Assembly (NCBI RefSeq): GCF_902459535.1
Contig: NZ_LR699553.1
Span: forward strand, 558,001-622,000
Origin: Paraburkholderia dioscoreae
GTDB taxonomy: Bacteria; Pseudomonadota; Gammaproteobacteria; Burkholderiales; Burkholderiaceae
Length of the DNA: 64,000 nucleotides
Reading direction: 5' to 3'
Shown: piece after piece, positions 36,069 through 43,912 of the stretch
How the letters are laid out: each line of letters begins with the position of its first letter
Position numbering within the stretch: the first letter of the stretch is position 1
The notes under the pieces: generated by a model
Databases searched by the model: none
Told to the model about the DNA's origin: nothing
Seen by the model: only the letters and a program-made list of their open reading frames with translations
Made by a program: the position numbers and the translations under genes

Positions 36069-37088
36069 ATGCTAGATCCTCGCGCACAAACCCTCCTCAA
36101 AACGCTGATCGAGCGCTACATCGCCGAAGGTCAGCCGGTCGGCTCGCGCACGTTGTCGCGCTATTCGGGTCTCGAACTCAGTCCCGCAACGATCCGCAAC
36201 GTGATGTCCGACCTCGAGGATCTGGGGCTCGTGATCAGTCCGCATACTTCCGCGGGCCGCATTCCCACGCCGCGCGGCTATCGTCTGTTCGTGGACACCA
36301 TGCTGACGGTGGAGTCCGCCGCTGACGAAGAAGCGGTGATGCGTACCGTCAAGACCACGCTGCAGGCGGGCGAGCCGCAGAAAATCGTCGCCGCGGCGGC
36401 CAGCGTGCTGTCCAACCTCTCGCAGTTCGCCGGCGTGGTGCTCACGCCGCGGCGCAGCCATGTGTTCAAGCAGATCGAGTTCATGCGCTTGTCGGACAAA
36501 CGCATTCTGCTGATCATCGTCACGCCGGAAGGCGACGTGCAGAACCGCATCATGGCGACCCAGCGCGATTTCTCGCCGTCGCAACTTGTCGAGGCCTCCA
36601 ACTACATCAACGCACACTTCGCGGGCCTCTCGTTCGACGACGTGCGCCGCCGCCTGCGCGAAGAAATCGACGAACTGCGCGGCGACATGACCACGCTGAT
36701 GCATGCCGCCGTCACGGCCAGTACGGACGAAGCCGACACGGGCGAAACCGTGCTGATTTCGGGCGAGCGCAACCTGCTCGAAGTGGCCGACCTTTCGTCG
36801 GACATGGCGCGCTTGCGCAAGCTGTTCGATGTGTTCGACCAAAAGACCAGTCTCCTTCAGTTGCTCGACGTGTCGAGTCACGCGGCGGGCGTGCAGATTT
36901 TCATTGGCGGCGAGTCGAATCTCGTGCCGATCGAGGAAATGAGCGTGGTCACCGCGCCTTACGAGGTGAACGGCAAGATCGTCGGCACCTTGGGCGTGAT
37001 CGGACCGACCCGCATGGCCTACAACCGCGTGATTCCGATTGTGGACATTACCGCGCGCCTGCTTTCGCTGACCCTCAGCCAGCAGTAA
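36069..37088 (+). CDS. hrcA: Heat-inducible transcription repressor HrcA
   Basis: HrcA represses chaperone operons by binding CIRCE elements and is released on heat stress. The 339-residue product has the N-terminal winged HTH (LDPRAQTLLKTLIERYIAEGQPVGSRTLSR, SPATIRNVMSDLEDLGLVISPHTSAGRIPT) and the C-terminal GAF-like domain ending ARLLSLTL. The ATG at 36069 gives the family N-terminus. It is near, but not next to, grpE-dnaK-dnaJ. I see no clear CIRCE upstream of it or of grpE/dnaK; in this lineage groESL, outside the window, is the more likely target. Confidence 0.95.
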   Translation: MLDPRAQTLLKTLIERYIAEGQPVGSRTLSRYSGLELSPATIRNVMSDLEDLGLVISPHTSAGRIPTPRGYRLFVDTMLTVESAADEEAVMRTVKTTLQAGEPQKIVAAAASVLSNLSQFAGVVLTPRRSHVFKQIEFMRLSDKRILLIIVTPEGDVQNRIMATQRDFSPSQLVEASNYINAHFAGLSFDDVRRRLREEIDELRGDMTTLMHAAVTASTDEADTGETVLISGERNLLEVADLSSDMARLRKLFDVFDQKTSLLQLLDVSSHAAGVQIFIGGESNLVPIEEMSVVTAPYEVNGKIVGTLGVIGPTRMAYNRVIPIVDITARLLSLTLSQQ

Positions 37089-37262
37089 ATAGCTTCGGCT
37101 TCCGGTGTTGGCTGTTCCAGCCACGAATAATGCGTGACGGCGCACGGCTTGCCAATTGGCCGAATGGCCAGGGGTGTCCGGCGGACCGGTGCATGCACCA
37201 CGCCGCTATAATGGTTCTCACCTGAACCGACACTCCGCCTGAGCGGGTTACCTCTGCTGCCT

Positions 37263-38333
37263 ATGCGCTTCGACCTCGAGCGGCCTTCACAGAACGCCAC
37301 GTCACACCGTGTCGCTGTGCTGCTGATCAATCTCGGCACACCCGACGCGCCGACGCCGCGTGCGGTCCGCCGCTATCTCGCGCAGTTTCTATCCGATCCG
37401 CGCGTGGTCGAAATTCCGGCGCTGCTCTGGCAGATCATCTTGCGTTTGCTGATTCTGCCGTTTCGGGGCGTCGCTTCCGCCAAGAAGTACGCCGCGGTGT
37501 GGATGCCGGAAGGTTCACCGCTGCGCGTCCATACTGAGAAGCAGGTGGAGGGCTTGCGCCATCTGCTGCAACTGAACGACTACACGGTGCTCGTCGATTA
37601 CGCGATGCGCTACGGCACGCCGGGTATTCCGGCCATGCTGAACCAGCTCAAGCTGGCGGGTGCCGAACGCGTGCTGCTCATGCCCATGTATCCGCAGTAT
37701 TCGTCGTCCACCACCGCTACCGCTTTCGACGACGCCTTTTCGGCGCTCAAACGCATGCGCAATCAGCCGGAAATCCGCACGGTGCGCCAGTACGCCGATC
37801 ATCCGGCCTACATTGCGGCGCTTGCCGCGCAGGTGCATCAATATTGGCATCAGCACGGCCGGCCGGATTTCGCCGCGGGCGACAAGCTGGTGCTGAGTTT
37901 TCACGGCGTGCCCAAACGCACGCTGGATCTCGGCGACCCATACCACGAGCAATGCCAGCAAACCGGCGCGCTGCTGATGCAGGCGCTCGAACTGACGCCG
38001 GTGGAATGCCGCATTACGTTCCAGTCGCGTTTCGGCAAGGCCGAGTGGTTGCAGCCGTACACGGCGCCCACGCTCAAAGAATTGGGCGCGGCGGGCGTGC
38101 GGCGCGCCGATGTGTTCTGTCCGGGCTTCACTGCCGACTGCCTTGAAACCATCGAGGAAATCGGCATGGAAGTGCGCGACGAATTCCTGCATGCGGGCGG
38201 CAAGGATTTCCATCGGATTGCCTGCCTGAATGCGTCGCAGGCGTGGATTGCCGCGTTGGGGGAAATCGTCGCGCAGAATCTGCAGGGCTGGCCGGTGCAG
38301 GCGCTGCCGGTGCCGCATACGACAGGAGCTTGA
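37263..38333 (+). CDS. hemH: Ferrochelatase
   Basis: HemH inserts ferrous iron into protoporphyrin IX, the last step of haem synthesis. The 356-residue protein has VAVLLINLGTPDAPTPRAVRRYLAQFLSDPRVVEIP at the N-terminus, the central MYPQYSSSTTATAF, the iron-site histidine in VLSFHGVPKR, the FQSRFGKAEWLQPYT block and the conserved CPGFTADCLETIEEI. It lies 174 bases after hrcA and just 8 bases upstream of the hslR-like gene, so hrcA-hemH-hslR may be one transcript. This places haem synthesis beside heat-shock control, as in related genomes. Confidence 0.96.
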   Translation: MRFDLERPSQNATSHRVAVLLINLGTPDAPTPRAVRRYLAQFLSDPRVVEIPALLWQIILRLLILPFRGVASAKKYAAVWMPEGSPLRVHTEKQVEGLRHLLQLNDYTVLVDYAMRYGTPGIPAMLNQLKLAGAERVLLMPMYPQYSSSTTATAFDDAFSALKRMRNQPEIRTVRQYADHPAYIAALAAQVHQYWHQHGRPDFAAGDKLVLSFHGVPKRTLDLGDPYHEQCQQTGALLMQALELTPVECRITFQSRFGKAEWLQPYTAPTLKELGAAGVRRADVFCPGFTADCLETIEEIGMEVRDEFLHAGGKDFHRIACLNASQAWIAALGEIVAQNLQGWPVQALPVPHTTGA

Positions 38334-38341
38334 ACAGGCTC

Positions 38342-38749
38342 ATGAATTACGGGATTTCAACCGAAGCGGGCGCGAAACTGCGCATCGACAAATGGCTTTG
38401 GGCGGCGCGCTTCTTCAAGACGCGTTCGCTCGCGGCGGCGGCCGTCGAAAAAGGGCATGTGCGCATTGACGGCGCCAGCGTCAAGCCGGCCAAAGACGTG
38501 CGCGTCGGCGACCTGGTCGAGATCGAGATAGAGCGGATTGTGTGGCAAGTGGCGGTGCTGGGCATGTGCGACGTGCGCGGCCCGGCGAGCGTCGCACAAA
38601 CGCTTTATGCGGAAACCGAAGAGAGCAGGGTGAAGCGGCAGGTCGAACAGGAGCGGCGCAAGACGTATCGCGAACCGGCGGCCGCATTGCACGGCCGGCC
38701 GACCAAGCGCGACCGGCGCACTATCGACAAACTTTCAGGTGGGGGTTGA
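38342..38749 (+). CDS. hslR: S4-domain RNA-binding heat shock protein Hsp15
   Basis: Hsp15 binds free 50S ribosomal subunits that carry a stranded nascent chain and helps to recycle them. The 135-residue protein has an S4 RNA-binding domain (about 13-75: RIDKWLWAARFFKTRSLAAAAVEKGHVRIDGASVKPAKDVRVGDLVEI across the segment) and a basic C-terminal extension with RVKRQVEQERRKTYR and GRPTKRDRRTIDKLSG. The ATG at 38342 has a weak ribosome binding site in the tail of hemH and is probably translationally coupled to it. Its 3' end overlaps by 29 bases a small gene on the opposite strand. Confidence 0.92.
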   Translation: MNYGISTEAGAKLRIDKWLWAARFFKTRSLAAAAVEKGHVRIDGASVKPAKDVRVGDLVEIEIERIVWQVAVLGMCDVRGPASVAQTLYAETEESRVKRQVEQERRKTYREPAAALHGRPTKRDRRTIDKLSGGG

Positions 38750-38882
38750 ACAGCTGTTCCATGGTTGCGTGCACACCGCCGTATTCGGTAGTGTGATCGT
38801 TGACAGCCCCGGACATGCAGATGGTCGTGGTGCCCGCAATCAGTACCAATGCGACCACCGAGATTGCAAAGGTCAGTTTCAC
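38721..38882 (-). CDS. Small putative exported protein (53 aa), unknown function
   Basis: A 53-codon ORF with GTG start at 38882 and a good ribosome binding site (GGGGAG, 4-5 bases upstream). The product starts VKLTFAISVVALVLIAGTTT, a clear signal-peptide/membrane-anchor pattern (basic residue, then about 15 hydrophobic residues), then ICMSGAVNDHTTEYGGVHATM and a short tail ending HLKVCR, written here in parts. Two cysteines (22 and 52) could pair in the periplasm. There is no canonical lipobox. It runs opposite to hslR and overlaps its 3' end by 29 bases. No family recognised; coding is supported by the ribosome binding site, signal-like start and intact frame. Confidence 0.65.
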   Translation of the reverse strand: MKLTFAISVVALVLIAGTTTICMSGAVNDHTTEYGGVHATMEQLFNPHLKVCR

Positions 38883-39270
38883 GGTGCTCCCCTAGGGAAG
38901 GTTCAGGAGAAAGACGGGCGAATCGGGTGGAATTGCAATATGTCGGAAAGGCTTACGTCAGATTAGGGTTAACGCGTCTTTTCCGATGCTTTATTGGAGC
39001 ATAGGCCACTTGCAGTCCGCACTCAATCTCAATCTGATTGCGCCGCAATAATGGTTGTAACCGGGCGTTTCCGCCGTTCGGCCATGATACGAAAAGATCC
39101 GGGAGAGCCGCTTGAAATGGTTATTTCCGGCCTCATCTGCCGTGTTGATTTGCGGTGGCTCGCGAAGTTGTCTGTCGCGATTTTGCAACGCACAAACCGC
39201 GCCAGGTTTTTTGCGCTGCCGTCACCGCCGGCTTTTACCTCGCTTTCACTTTTTAACGACTTTCAGCGAC
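38883..39270. other. Intergenic region upstream of grpE
   Basis: This 388-base stretch between two divergent genes is AT-richer than its surroundings. It contains the heat-shock promoter of grpE described separately and, presumably, the promoter of the small exported protein on the minus strand. I see no other coding sequence or structured RNA I can support. Confidence 0.5.
39111..39136 (+). promoter_or_regulatory. Sigma32 (RpoH) promoter of grpE
   Basis: CTTGAAA (39111-39117), a 13-base spacer and CCTCAT (39131-39136) match the RpoH consensus (CTTGAAA, N11-16, CCCCAT). It lies about 130 bases upstream of the grpE ATG. Sigma32 rather than HrcA/CIRCE control of grpE is the natural reading. 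Confidence 0.8.
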
Positions 39271-39855
39271 ATGGAAAACACGCAAGAGAACCCGACGAGC
39301 CAGAATCCTAAGCCCGCCGAAGAAACCGCGCGCCAGGCCGCCGAGGCCGCGGCACCTCAACAGGAAGCAGCGGCGAACGCGGCGACCGACTCGCCGGCGA
39401 GCGCCGAGCAGGCTGCACTCGCCGAGGCTCAGGCAAAGATCGCCGAGTTGCAGGAAAGCTTCCTGCGGGCCAAGGCCGAGACCGAGAACGTGCGCCGCCG
39501 CGCTCAGGAAGACGTCGCCAAGGCGCACAAGTTTGCGATCGAGAGTTTTGCCGAGCATCTGCTGCCGGTGATCGACAGCCTCGAAGCAGCCGTCGCGCAC
39601 TCGTCCGACGATCCTGCGAAGGTGCGCGAAGGCGTCGAACTCACGCTGCGCCAGCTCACCGGCGCACTGGAAAAGGGCCGCGTCGTCGCCCTGAATCCGG
39701 TGGGCGAGAAGTTCGACCCGCATCGCCATCAAGCCATTTCCATGGTGCCGGCCGACCAGGAGCCGAACACCGTGGTGGCCGTGCTGCAAAAGGGCTTCGT
39801 GATTGCCGATCGGGTGCTGCGTCCGGCACTCGTGACCGTCGCGGCCCCGAAGTAA
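39271..39855 (+). CDS. grpE: Nucleotide exchange factor GrpE
   Basis: GrpE releases ADP from DnaK and so resets the chaperone cycle. The 194-residue product has an acidic, Ala/Glu/Gln-rich N-terminal tail (1-55), the long dimerising helix (about 56-110, AEAQAKIAELQESFLRAKAETENVRRRAQEDVAKAHKFA within it), and the C-terminal beta domain with NPVGEKFDPHRHQAISMVPADQEPNTVVAVLQKG. It starts the group grpE, thioredoxin-like, dnaK, dnaJ, with a sigma32 promoter upstream. The ribosome binding site is weak. Confidence 0.96.
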   Translation: MENTQENPTSQNPKPAEETARQAAEAAAPQQEAAANAATDSPASAEQAALAEAQAKIAELQESFLRAKAETENVRRRAQEDVAKAHKFAIESFAEHLLPVIDSLEAAVAHSSDDPAKVREGVELTLRQLTGALEKGRVVALNPVGEKFDPHRHQAISMVPADQEPNTVVAVLQKGFVIADRVLRPALVTVAAPK

Positions 39856-39899
39856 GCACCGCCGGGCTTCGTAAGCCGTTTCGTCCGGCAGGCGCCGTC

Positions 39900-40358
39900 A
39901 TGGCCAACATTCCCGTCGACGCCACCGCGTTCGCGGTCTTCGGCATGCAGGAGTTGAGCGCCGCGTCATTCGACGCGGCGCTCGCCGAAGCCGGGGATGA
40001 ACTGGCCGTGGTGTTTTTCTGGGGTTTCGACTGCTTCAATTGCGAGATCGCCAAGAAGGCGATGCTGGCGCAGCCGGACGCGATTCGCGCACTCGGCCTC
40101 AAATGGTTTCACAGCAACGTTTACGAGCATCGCGAGCTGGGCCGGCGCTTCATGCTGCACGGGGTGCCAACATGGTTCTTCTTTTACCGCGGCAAGCGGC
40201 TCGGCCGGGCAACCGGCTGGCACGGCCTCGGGCAGTTCCAGGCCGCGGTCGCGGCCGCGCGGGAGAAGATCCGGGCAGGTAATGCTGAGAAAAACGCTGC
40301 AAAAACCGCCGGCGCGCAAGCTGATGGAGTAAATCTGGGCAAAAGTTCGCCCGATTGA
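39900..40358 (+). CDS. Thioredoxin-like protein in the grpE-dnaK interval
   Basis: A 152-residue protein with a thioredoxin fold: AVVFFWGFDCFNCEIAKKAM carries a C-F-N-C redox motif at about 48-51, later residues show the cis-Pro segment HGVPTWFFFYRGKRLGRATGW. It is cytoplasmic by sequence (no signal peptide). The C-terminal about 35 residues are Ala/Lys-rich and probably disordered. It lies 44 bases after grpE and 153 before dnaK, so it likely responds to heat with them and may repair or protect thiols of stressed proteins; that role is inference. Substrate and exact subfamily are unknown. Confidence 0.85.
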   Translation: MANIPVDATAFAVFGMQELSAASFDAALAEAGDELAVVFFWGFDCFNCEIAKKAMLAQPDAIRALGLKWFHSNVYEHRELGRRFMLHGVPTWFFFYRGKRLGRATGWHGLGQFQAAVAAAREKIRAGNAEKNAAKTAGAQADGVNLGKSSPD

Positions 40359-40389
40359 AAAAAATTAAAGACCGCATCGCAAAAGAGGT

Positions 40390-40415
40390 CTTGAAAACGA
40401 TGCGGACGCACTTAT
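40390..40415 (+). promoter_or_regulatory. Probable sigma32 promoter of dnaK
   Basis: CTTGAAA (40390-40396), an exact RpoH -35, is followed after 12 bases by CACTTAT (40409-40415), a weaker match to the -10 CCCCAT. It sits about 95 bases before the dnaK start and lets dnaK-dnaJ be induced separately from grpE. Confidence 0.6.
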
Positions 40416-40511
40416 GTTGAGTGCAGGTAGGAATTGAGAGCGGATCGCCTTACCGCCAGCTAGGCAAACAAGGCGATTCCCGCAGCGATCAAAGTCAGGA
40501 GATTAGTAAAA

Positions 40512-42473
40512 ATGGGCAAAATCATCGGCATCGACCTCGGCACGACCAACTCGTGCGTGGCGATCATGGAAGGCAATTCGGTCAAGGTGATCGAGAACTC
40601 GGAAGGCGCGCGCACCACGCCGTCGATCATCGCTTACATGGAAGACGGCGAGATTCTCGTCGGCGCGCCTGCGAAGCGTCAGTCGGTCACGAACCCGAAG
40701 AACACGTTGTACGCAGTCAAGCGCCTGATTGGCCGTCGCTTCGAAGAAAAAGAAGTGCAGAAAGACATCGGCCTGATGCCGTACAAGATCATCAAGGCCG
40801 ATAACGGCGACGCATGGGTCGAAGTGCGCGACCAGAAGCTCGCTCCGCCGCAAATCTCCGCGGAAGTGCTGCGCAAGATGAAGAAGACCGCTGAAGACTA
40901 TCTCGGCGAGCCGGTCACCGAGGCGGTGATCACGGTTCCCGCGTACTTCAACGACAGCCAGCGTCAGGCAACCAAAGATGCAGGCCGTATCGCCGGTCTG
41001 GAGGTGAAGCGGATCATCAACGAACCGACCGCGGCTGCTCTGGCTTTCGGCCTCGACAAGAACGAAAAGGGCGACCGCAAGATCGCGGTGTATGACCTGG
41101 GTGGCGGTACGTTCGACGTGTCGATCATCGAAATCGCGGATGTCGACGGTGAAAAGCAGTTCGAAGTGCTGTCCACGAACGGCGATACGTTCCTCGGCGG
41201 TGAAGACTTCGACCAGCGCATCATCGATTACATCATCGGCGAGTTCAAGAAAGAGCAGGGCGTCGATCTGTCGAAAGACGTGCTCGCGCTGCAACGCCTG
41301 AAGGAATCGGCTGAAAAGGCCAAGATCGAGCTGTCCTCGAGCCAGCAAACCGAAATCAACCTGCCGTACATCACGGCCGACGCGTCGGGTCCGAAGCATT
41401 TGAACCTGAAAATCACGCGTGCGAAGCTGGAAGCGCTGGTTGAAGAGCTGATCGAACGCACCATCGAACCGTGCCGCGTGGCGATCAAGGACGCAGGCGT
41501 GAAGGTCGGCGAAATCGACGACGTGATTCTGGTCGGCGGTATGACCCGCATGCCGAAGGTGCAGGAAAAGGTCAAGGAGTTCTTCGGCAAGGATCCGCGC
41601 CGTGACGTGAACCCGGACGAAGCCGTGGCCGTTGGCGCCGCGATCCAGGGTCAGGTGTTGTCGGGCGACCGCAAGGACGTTCTGCTGCTCGACGTGACCC
41701 CGCTGTCGCTCGGCATCGAAACGCTCGGCGGCGTGATGACGAAGATGATCAACAAGAACACCACGATCCCGACCAAGCACGCGCAGGTCTACTCGACGGC
41801 TGACGACAATCAGGGCGCCGTGACGATCAAGGTGTTCCAGGGCGAACGCGAAATGGCAGCCGGCAACAAGCTGCTGGGCGAGTTCAACCTGGAAGGCATT
41901 CCGCCGGCACCACGCGGCACGCCGCAGATCGAGGTGAGCTTCGACATCGACGCGAACGGCATTCTGCACGTCGGCGCGAAAGACAAGGCGACCGGCAAGG
42001 AAAACCGCATCACGATCAAGGCGAACTCGGGTCTGTCCGAAGCCGAAATCGAGAAGATGGTGAAGGACGCCGAAGCGAACGCCGAAGAAGATCACAAGCT
42101 GCGTGAGTTGGCCGATGCCCGCAACCAGGGCGACGCGCTGGTCCACAGCACGAAGAAGGCGCTCACCGAATATGGCGACAAGCTGGAAGCCGGCGAGAAG
42201 GAAAAGATCGAAACCGCGCTGAAGGATCTCGAAGAAACGCTGAAGAGCGGTTCGAGCGACAAGGCCACGATCGAAGCCAAGATCGAAGTGGTCGCCACCG
42301 CCTCGCAGAAGATGGGCGAGAAGATGTACGCCGACATGCAGGCTGCGCAAGGTGCTGAAGCCGCGGCAGCAGGCGCGGCGGGTGCGGGCGGCGCGGGTGC
42401 ATCGGCTGGTGGCGCGAGCCAGCAGCAGGACGACGTGGTCGACGCCGAGTTCAAGGAAGTCAAGAAAGACTAA
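40512..42473 (+). CDS. dnaK: Chaperone protein DnaK (Hsp70)
   Basis: DnaK is the ATP-dependent Hsp70 chaperone that binds exposed hydrophobic segments. The 653-residue product begins with the ATPase signature GIDLGTTNSCVAIMEG and has VYDLGGGTFDVSIIEI and ILVGGMTRMPKVQE in the nucleotide-binding domain (1-385), the linker DVLLLDVTPLSLGIET, the substrate-binding domain and helical lid. It ends with a Gly/Ala-rich tail and DDVVDAEFKEV, matching the EEVD-like end of bacterial DnaK. It is downstream of grpE and upstream of dnaJ. An RpoH-type promoter lies before it. Confidence 0.98.
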   Translation: MGKIIGIDLGTTNSCVAIMEGNSVKVIENSEGARTTPSIIAYMEDGEILVGAPAKRQSVTNPKNTLYAVKRLIGRRFEEKEVQKDIGLMPYKIIKADNGDAWVEVRDQKLAPPQISAEVLRKMKKTAEDYLGEPVTEAVITVPAYFNDSQRQATKDAGRIAGLEVKRIINEPTAAALAFGLDKNEKGDRKIAVYDLGGGTFDVSIIEIADVDGEKQFEVLSTNGDTFLGGEDFDQRIIDYIIGEFKKEQGVDLSKDVLALQRLKESAEKAKIELSSSQQTEINLPYITADASGPKHLNLKITRAKLEALVEELIERTIEPCRVAIKDAGVKVGEIDDVILVGGMTRMPKVQEKVKEFFGKDPRRDVNPDEAVAVGAAIQGQVLSGDRKDVLLLDVTPLSLGIETLGGVMTKMINKNTTIPTKHAQVYSTADDNQGAVTIKVFQGEREMAAGNKLLGEFNLEGIPPAPRGTPQIEVSFDIDANGILHVGAKDKATGKENRITIKANSGLSEAEIEKMVKDAEANAEEDHKLRELADARNQGDALVHSTKKALTEYGDKLEAGEKEKIETALKDLEETLKSGSSDKATIEAKIEVVATASQKMGEKMYADMQAAQGAEAAAAGAAGAGGAGASAGGASQQQDDVVDAEFKEVKKD

Positions 42474-42498
42474 AGCCAGGTCGCATTTCGACCGTAAA

Positions 42499-42522
42499 GC
42501 CGCACACAGCAATGTGTGCGGC
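42499..42522. repeat. Hairpin in the dnaK-dnaJ gap
   Basis: A 9-bp stem GCCGCACAC / GTGTGCGGC with a 6-base loop lies 25 bases after the dnaK stop. There is no T-run, so it is unlikely to stop transcription completely. It may stabilise the dnaK message or attenuate read-through, giving less DnaJ than DnaK. The remaining about 220 bases before dnaJ hold nothing else I can identify. Confidence 0.5.
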
Positions 42523-42744
42523 CCGGCTGCACAAGGGATTGCGTCCAACCGGGCGACATGAACGTGCGAAAGCGGTTATCGCGCCTGGCGAGCCTTTCGG
42601 GGCTCTCCGGGCACATTTGTTTTATGGAGGGCGTTGTTTTCAGGCCGTGTTGAAGGGGCATGAAACAGCGGCCGGACGAGTCGTGAGACTCCAGCATTCA
42701 AGAGGAGCCACCGCGTCGCATTGCGCGAGTGGCGTTGAACCGAT

Positions 42745-43887
42745 ATGGCGAAACGGGATTACTACGAGGTTCTGGGCGTCGCAAAGAACGCGAGCGACGA
42801 CGAAATCAAGAAGGCTTATCGCAAGCTGGCGATGAAGCACCACCCTGACCGCAATCCGGGCAACAAGGATGCGGAAGGGCATTTCAAAGAGGTGAAGGAA
42901 GCCTATGAAATGCTCTCGGACTCGCAAAAGCGTGCCGCGTACGATCAGTACGGCCACGCGGGTGTCGATCCGAACATGGGCGGTGCCGGCGCACAAGGTT
43001 TTGGCGGTTTTGCCGATGCATTCGGCGATATTTTCGGCGACATCTTCGGCCAGGCGGCCGGTGGCGCCGCACGCGGCGGTGGCGGCCGCGCGGGCCCGCA
43101 GGTGTATCGCGGCGCCGATTTGCGCTACAGCATGGAAATCACGCTGGAACAGGCCGCGCACGGCTACGACACGCAGATTCGCGTGCCGAGCTGGGTGTCG
43201 TGCGAGGTCTGCCACGGTTCGGGCGCCAAGCCCGGCACCAAGCCGGAAACCTGCCCGACCTGTAGCGGTTCGGGTTCGGTGCGGATGTCGCAGGGCTTCT
43301 TCAGCATTCAGCAAACCTGCCCGAAGTGCCACGGCACCGGCACCTACATTCCCGACCCGTGCGGCCATTGCCACGGCGCGGGCAAGGTGAAGGAAACCAA
43401 GACGCTGGAAGTGAAGATCCCGGCAGGAATCGACGACGGCATGCGGATCCGTTCGGCCGGCAACGGCGAGCCGGGTATCAACGGCGGGCCGTCGGGCGAC
43501 CTGTACGTCGAGATTCACATCAAGCAGCACTCGGTGTTCGAGCGCGACGGCGACGATCTGCACTGCCAGATGCCGATTCCGTTCACCACCGCGGCACTCG
43601 GCGGCGAGATCGAGGTGCCGACGCTCGCGGGCCGCGCCAGCTTTACCGTGCCGGAGGGCACGCAGTCGGGTAAGACGTTCCGTCTGCGTGGCAAGGGCAT
43701 CAAGGGGTTGCGTTCGAGTATTGCCGGCGATCTGTACGTGCACGTGCAGGTCGAAACGCCGGTCAAGCTCACCGAGCCGCAGCGCGATCTGCTCAAGCAG
43801 TTCGAGAAGGCGCTCGTTGAGGGCGGCTCGCGGCATAGCCCGCAAAGCAAAAGCTGGTTCGACCGGGTGAAGAGCTTCTTCGATTAA
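42745..43887 (+). CDS. dnaJ: Chaperone protein DnaJ (Hsp40)
   Basis: DnaJ stimulates DnaK ATPase and delivers substrates to it. The 380-residue class-A J protein has the J domain (1-70) with the HPD motif in MKHHPDRNPG, a Gly-rich linker (about 75-115), four CxxCxGxG-type zinc repeats (CEVCHGSGAKPGTKPETCPTCSGSGSV region, then CPKCHGTGTYIPDPCGHCHGAG), and the C-terminal peptide-binding and dimer domains with VPTLAGRASFTVPEGTQSGKTFRLRGKGIKG. It is 271 bases downstream of dnaK, and the fused pabB-pabC gene begins only 25 bases after its stop. Confidence 0.98.
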   Translation: MAKRDYYEVLGVAKNASDDEIKKAYRKLAMKHHPDRNPGNKDAEGHFKEVKEAYEMLSDSQKRAAYDQYGHAGVDPNMGGAGAQGFGGFADAFGDIFGDIFGQAAGGAARGGGGRAGPQVYRGADLRYSMEITLEQAAHGYDTQIRVPSWVSCEVCHGSGAKPGTKPETCPTCSGSGSVRMSQGFFSIQQTCPKCHGTGTYIPDPCGHCHGAGKVKETKTLEVKIPAGIDDGMRIRSAGNGEPGINGGPSGDLYVEIHIKQHSVFERDGDDLHCQMPIPFTTAALGGEIEVPTLAGRASFTVPEGTQSGKTFRLRGKGIKGLRSSIAGDLYVHVQVETPVKLTEPQRDLLKQFEKALVEGGSRHSPQSKSWFDRVKSFFD

Positions 43888-43912
43888 TGACAGTTTGAAC
43901 TTGGCGGTCGGT

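Noticed and set aside
38739..38966. 75-codon plus-strand open frame after hslR.
   Set aside because: No ribosome binding site; it is the shadow of the better supported minus-strand exported protein.
40503..42548. 681-codon open frame antisense to dnaK.
   Set aside because: Mirror of the conserved dnaK codon pattern; no ribosome binding site or domain.
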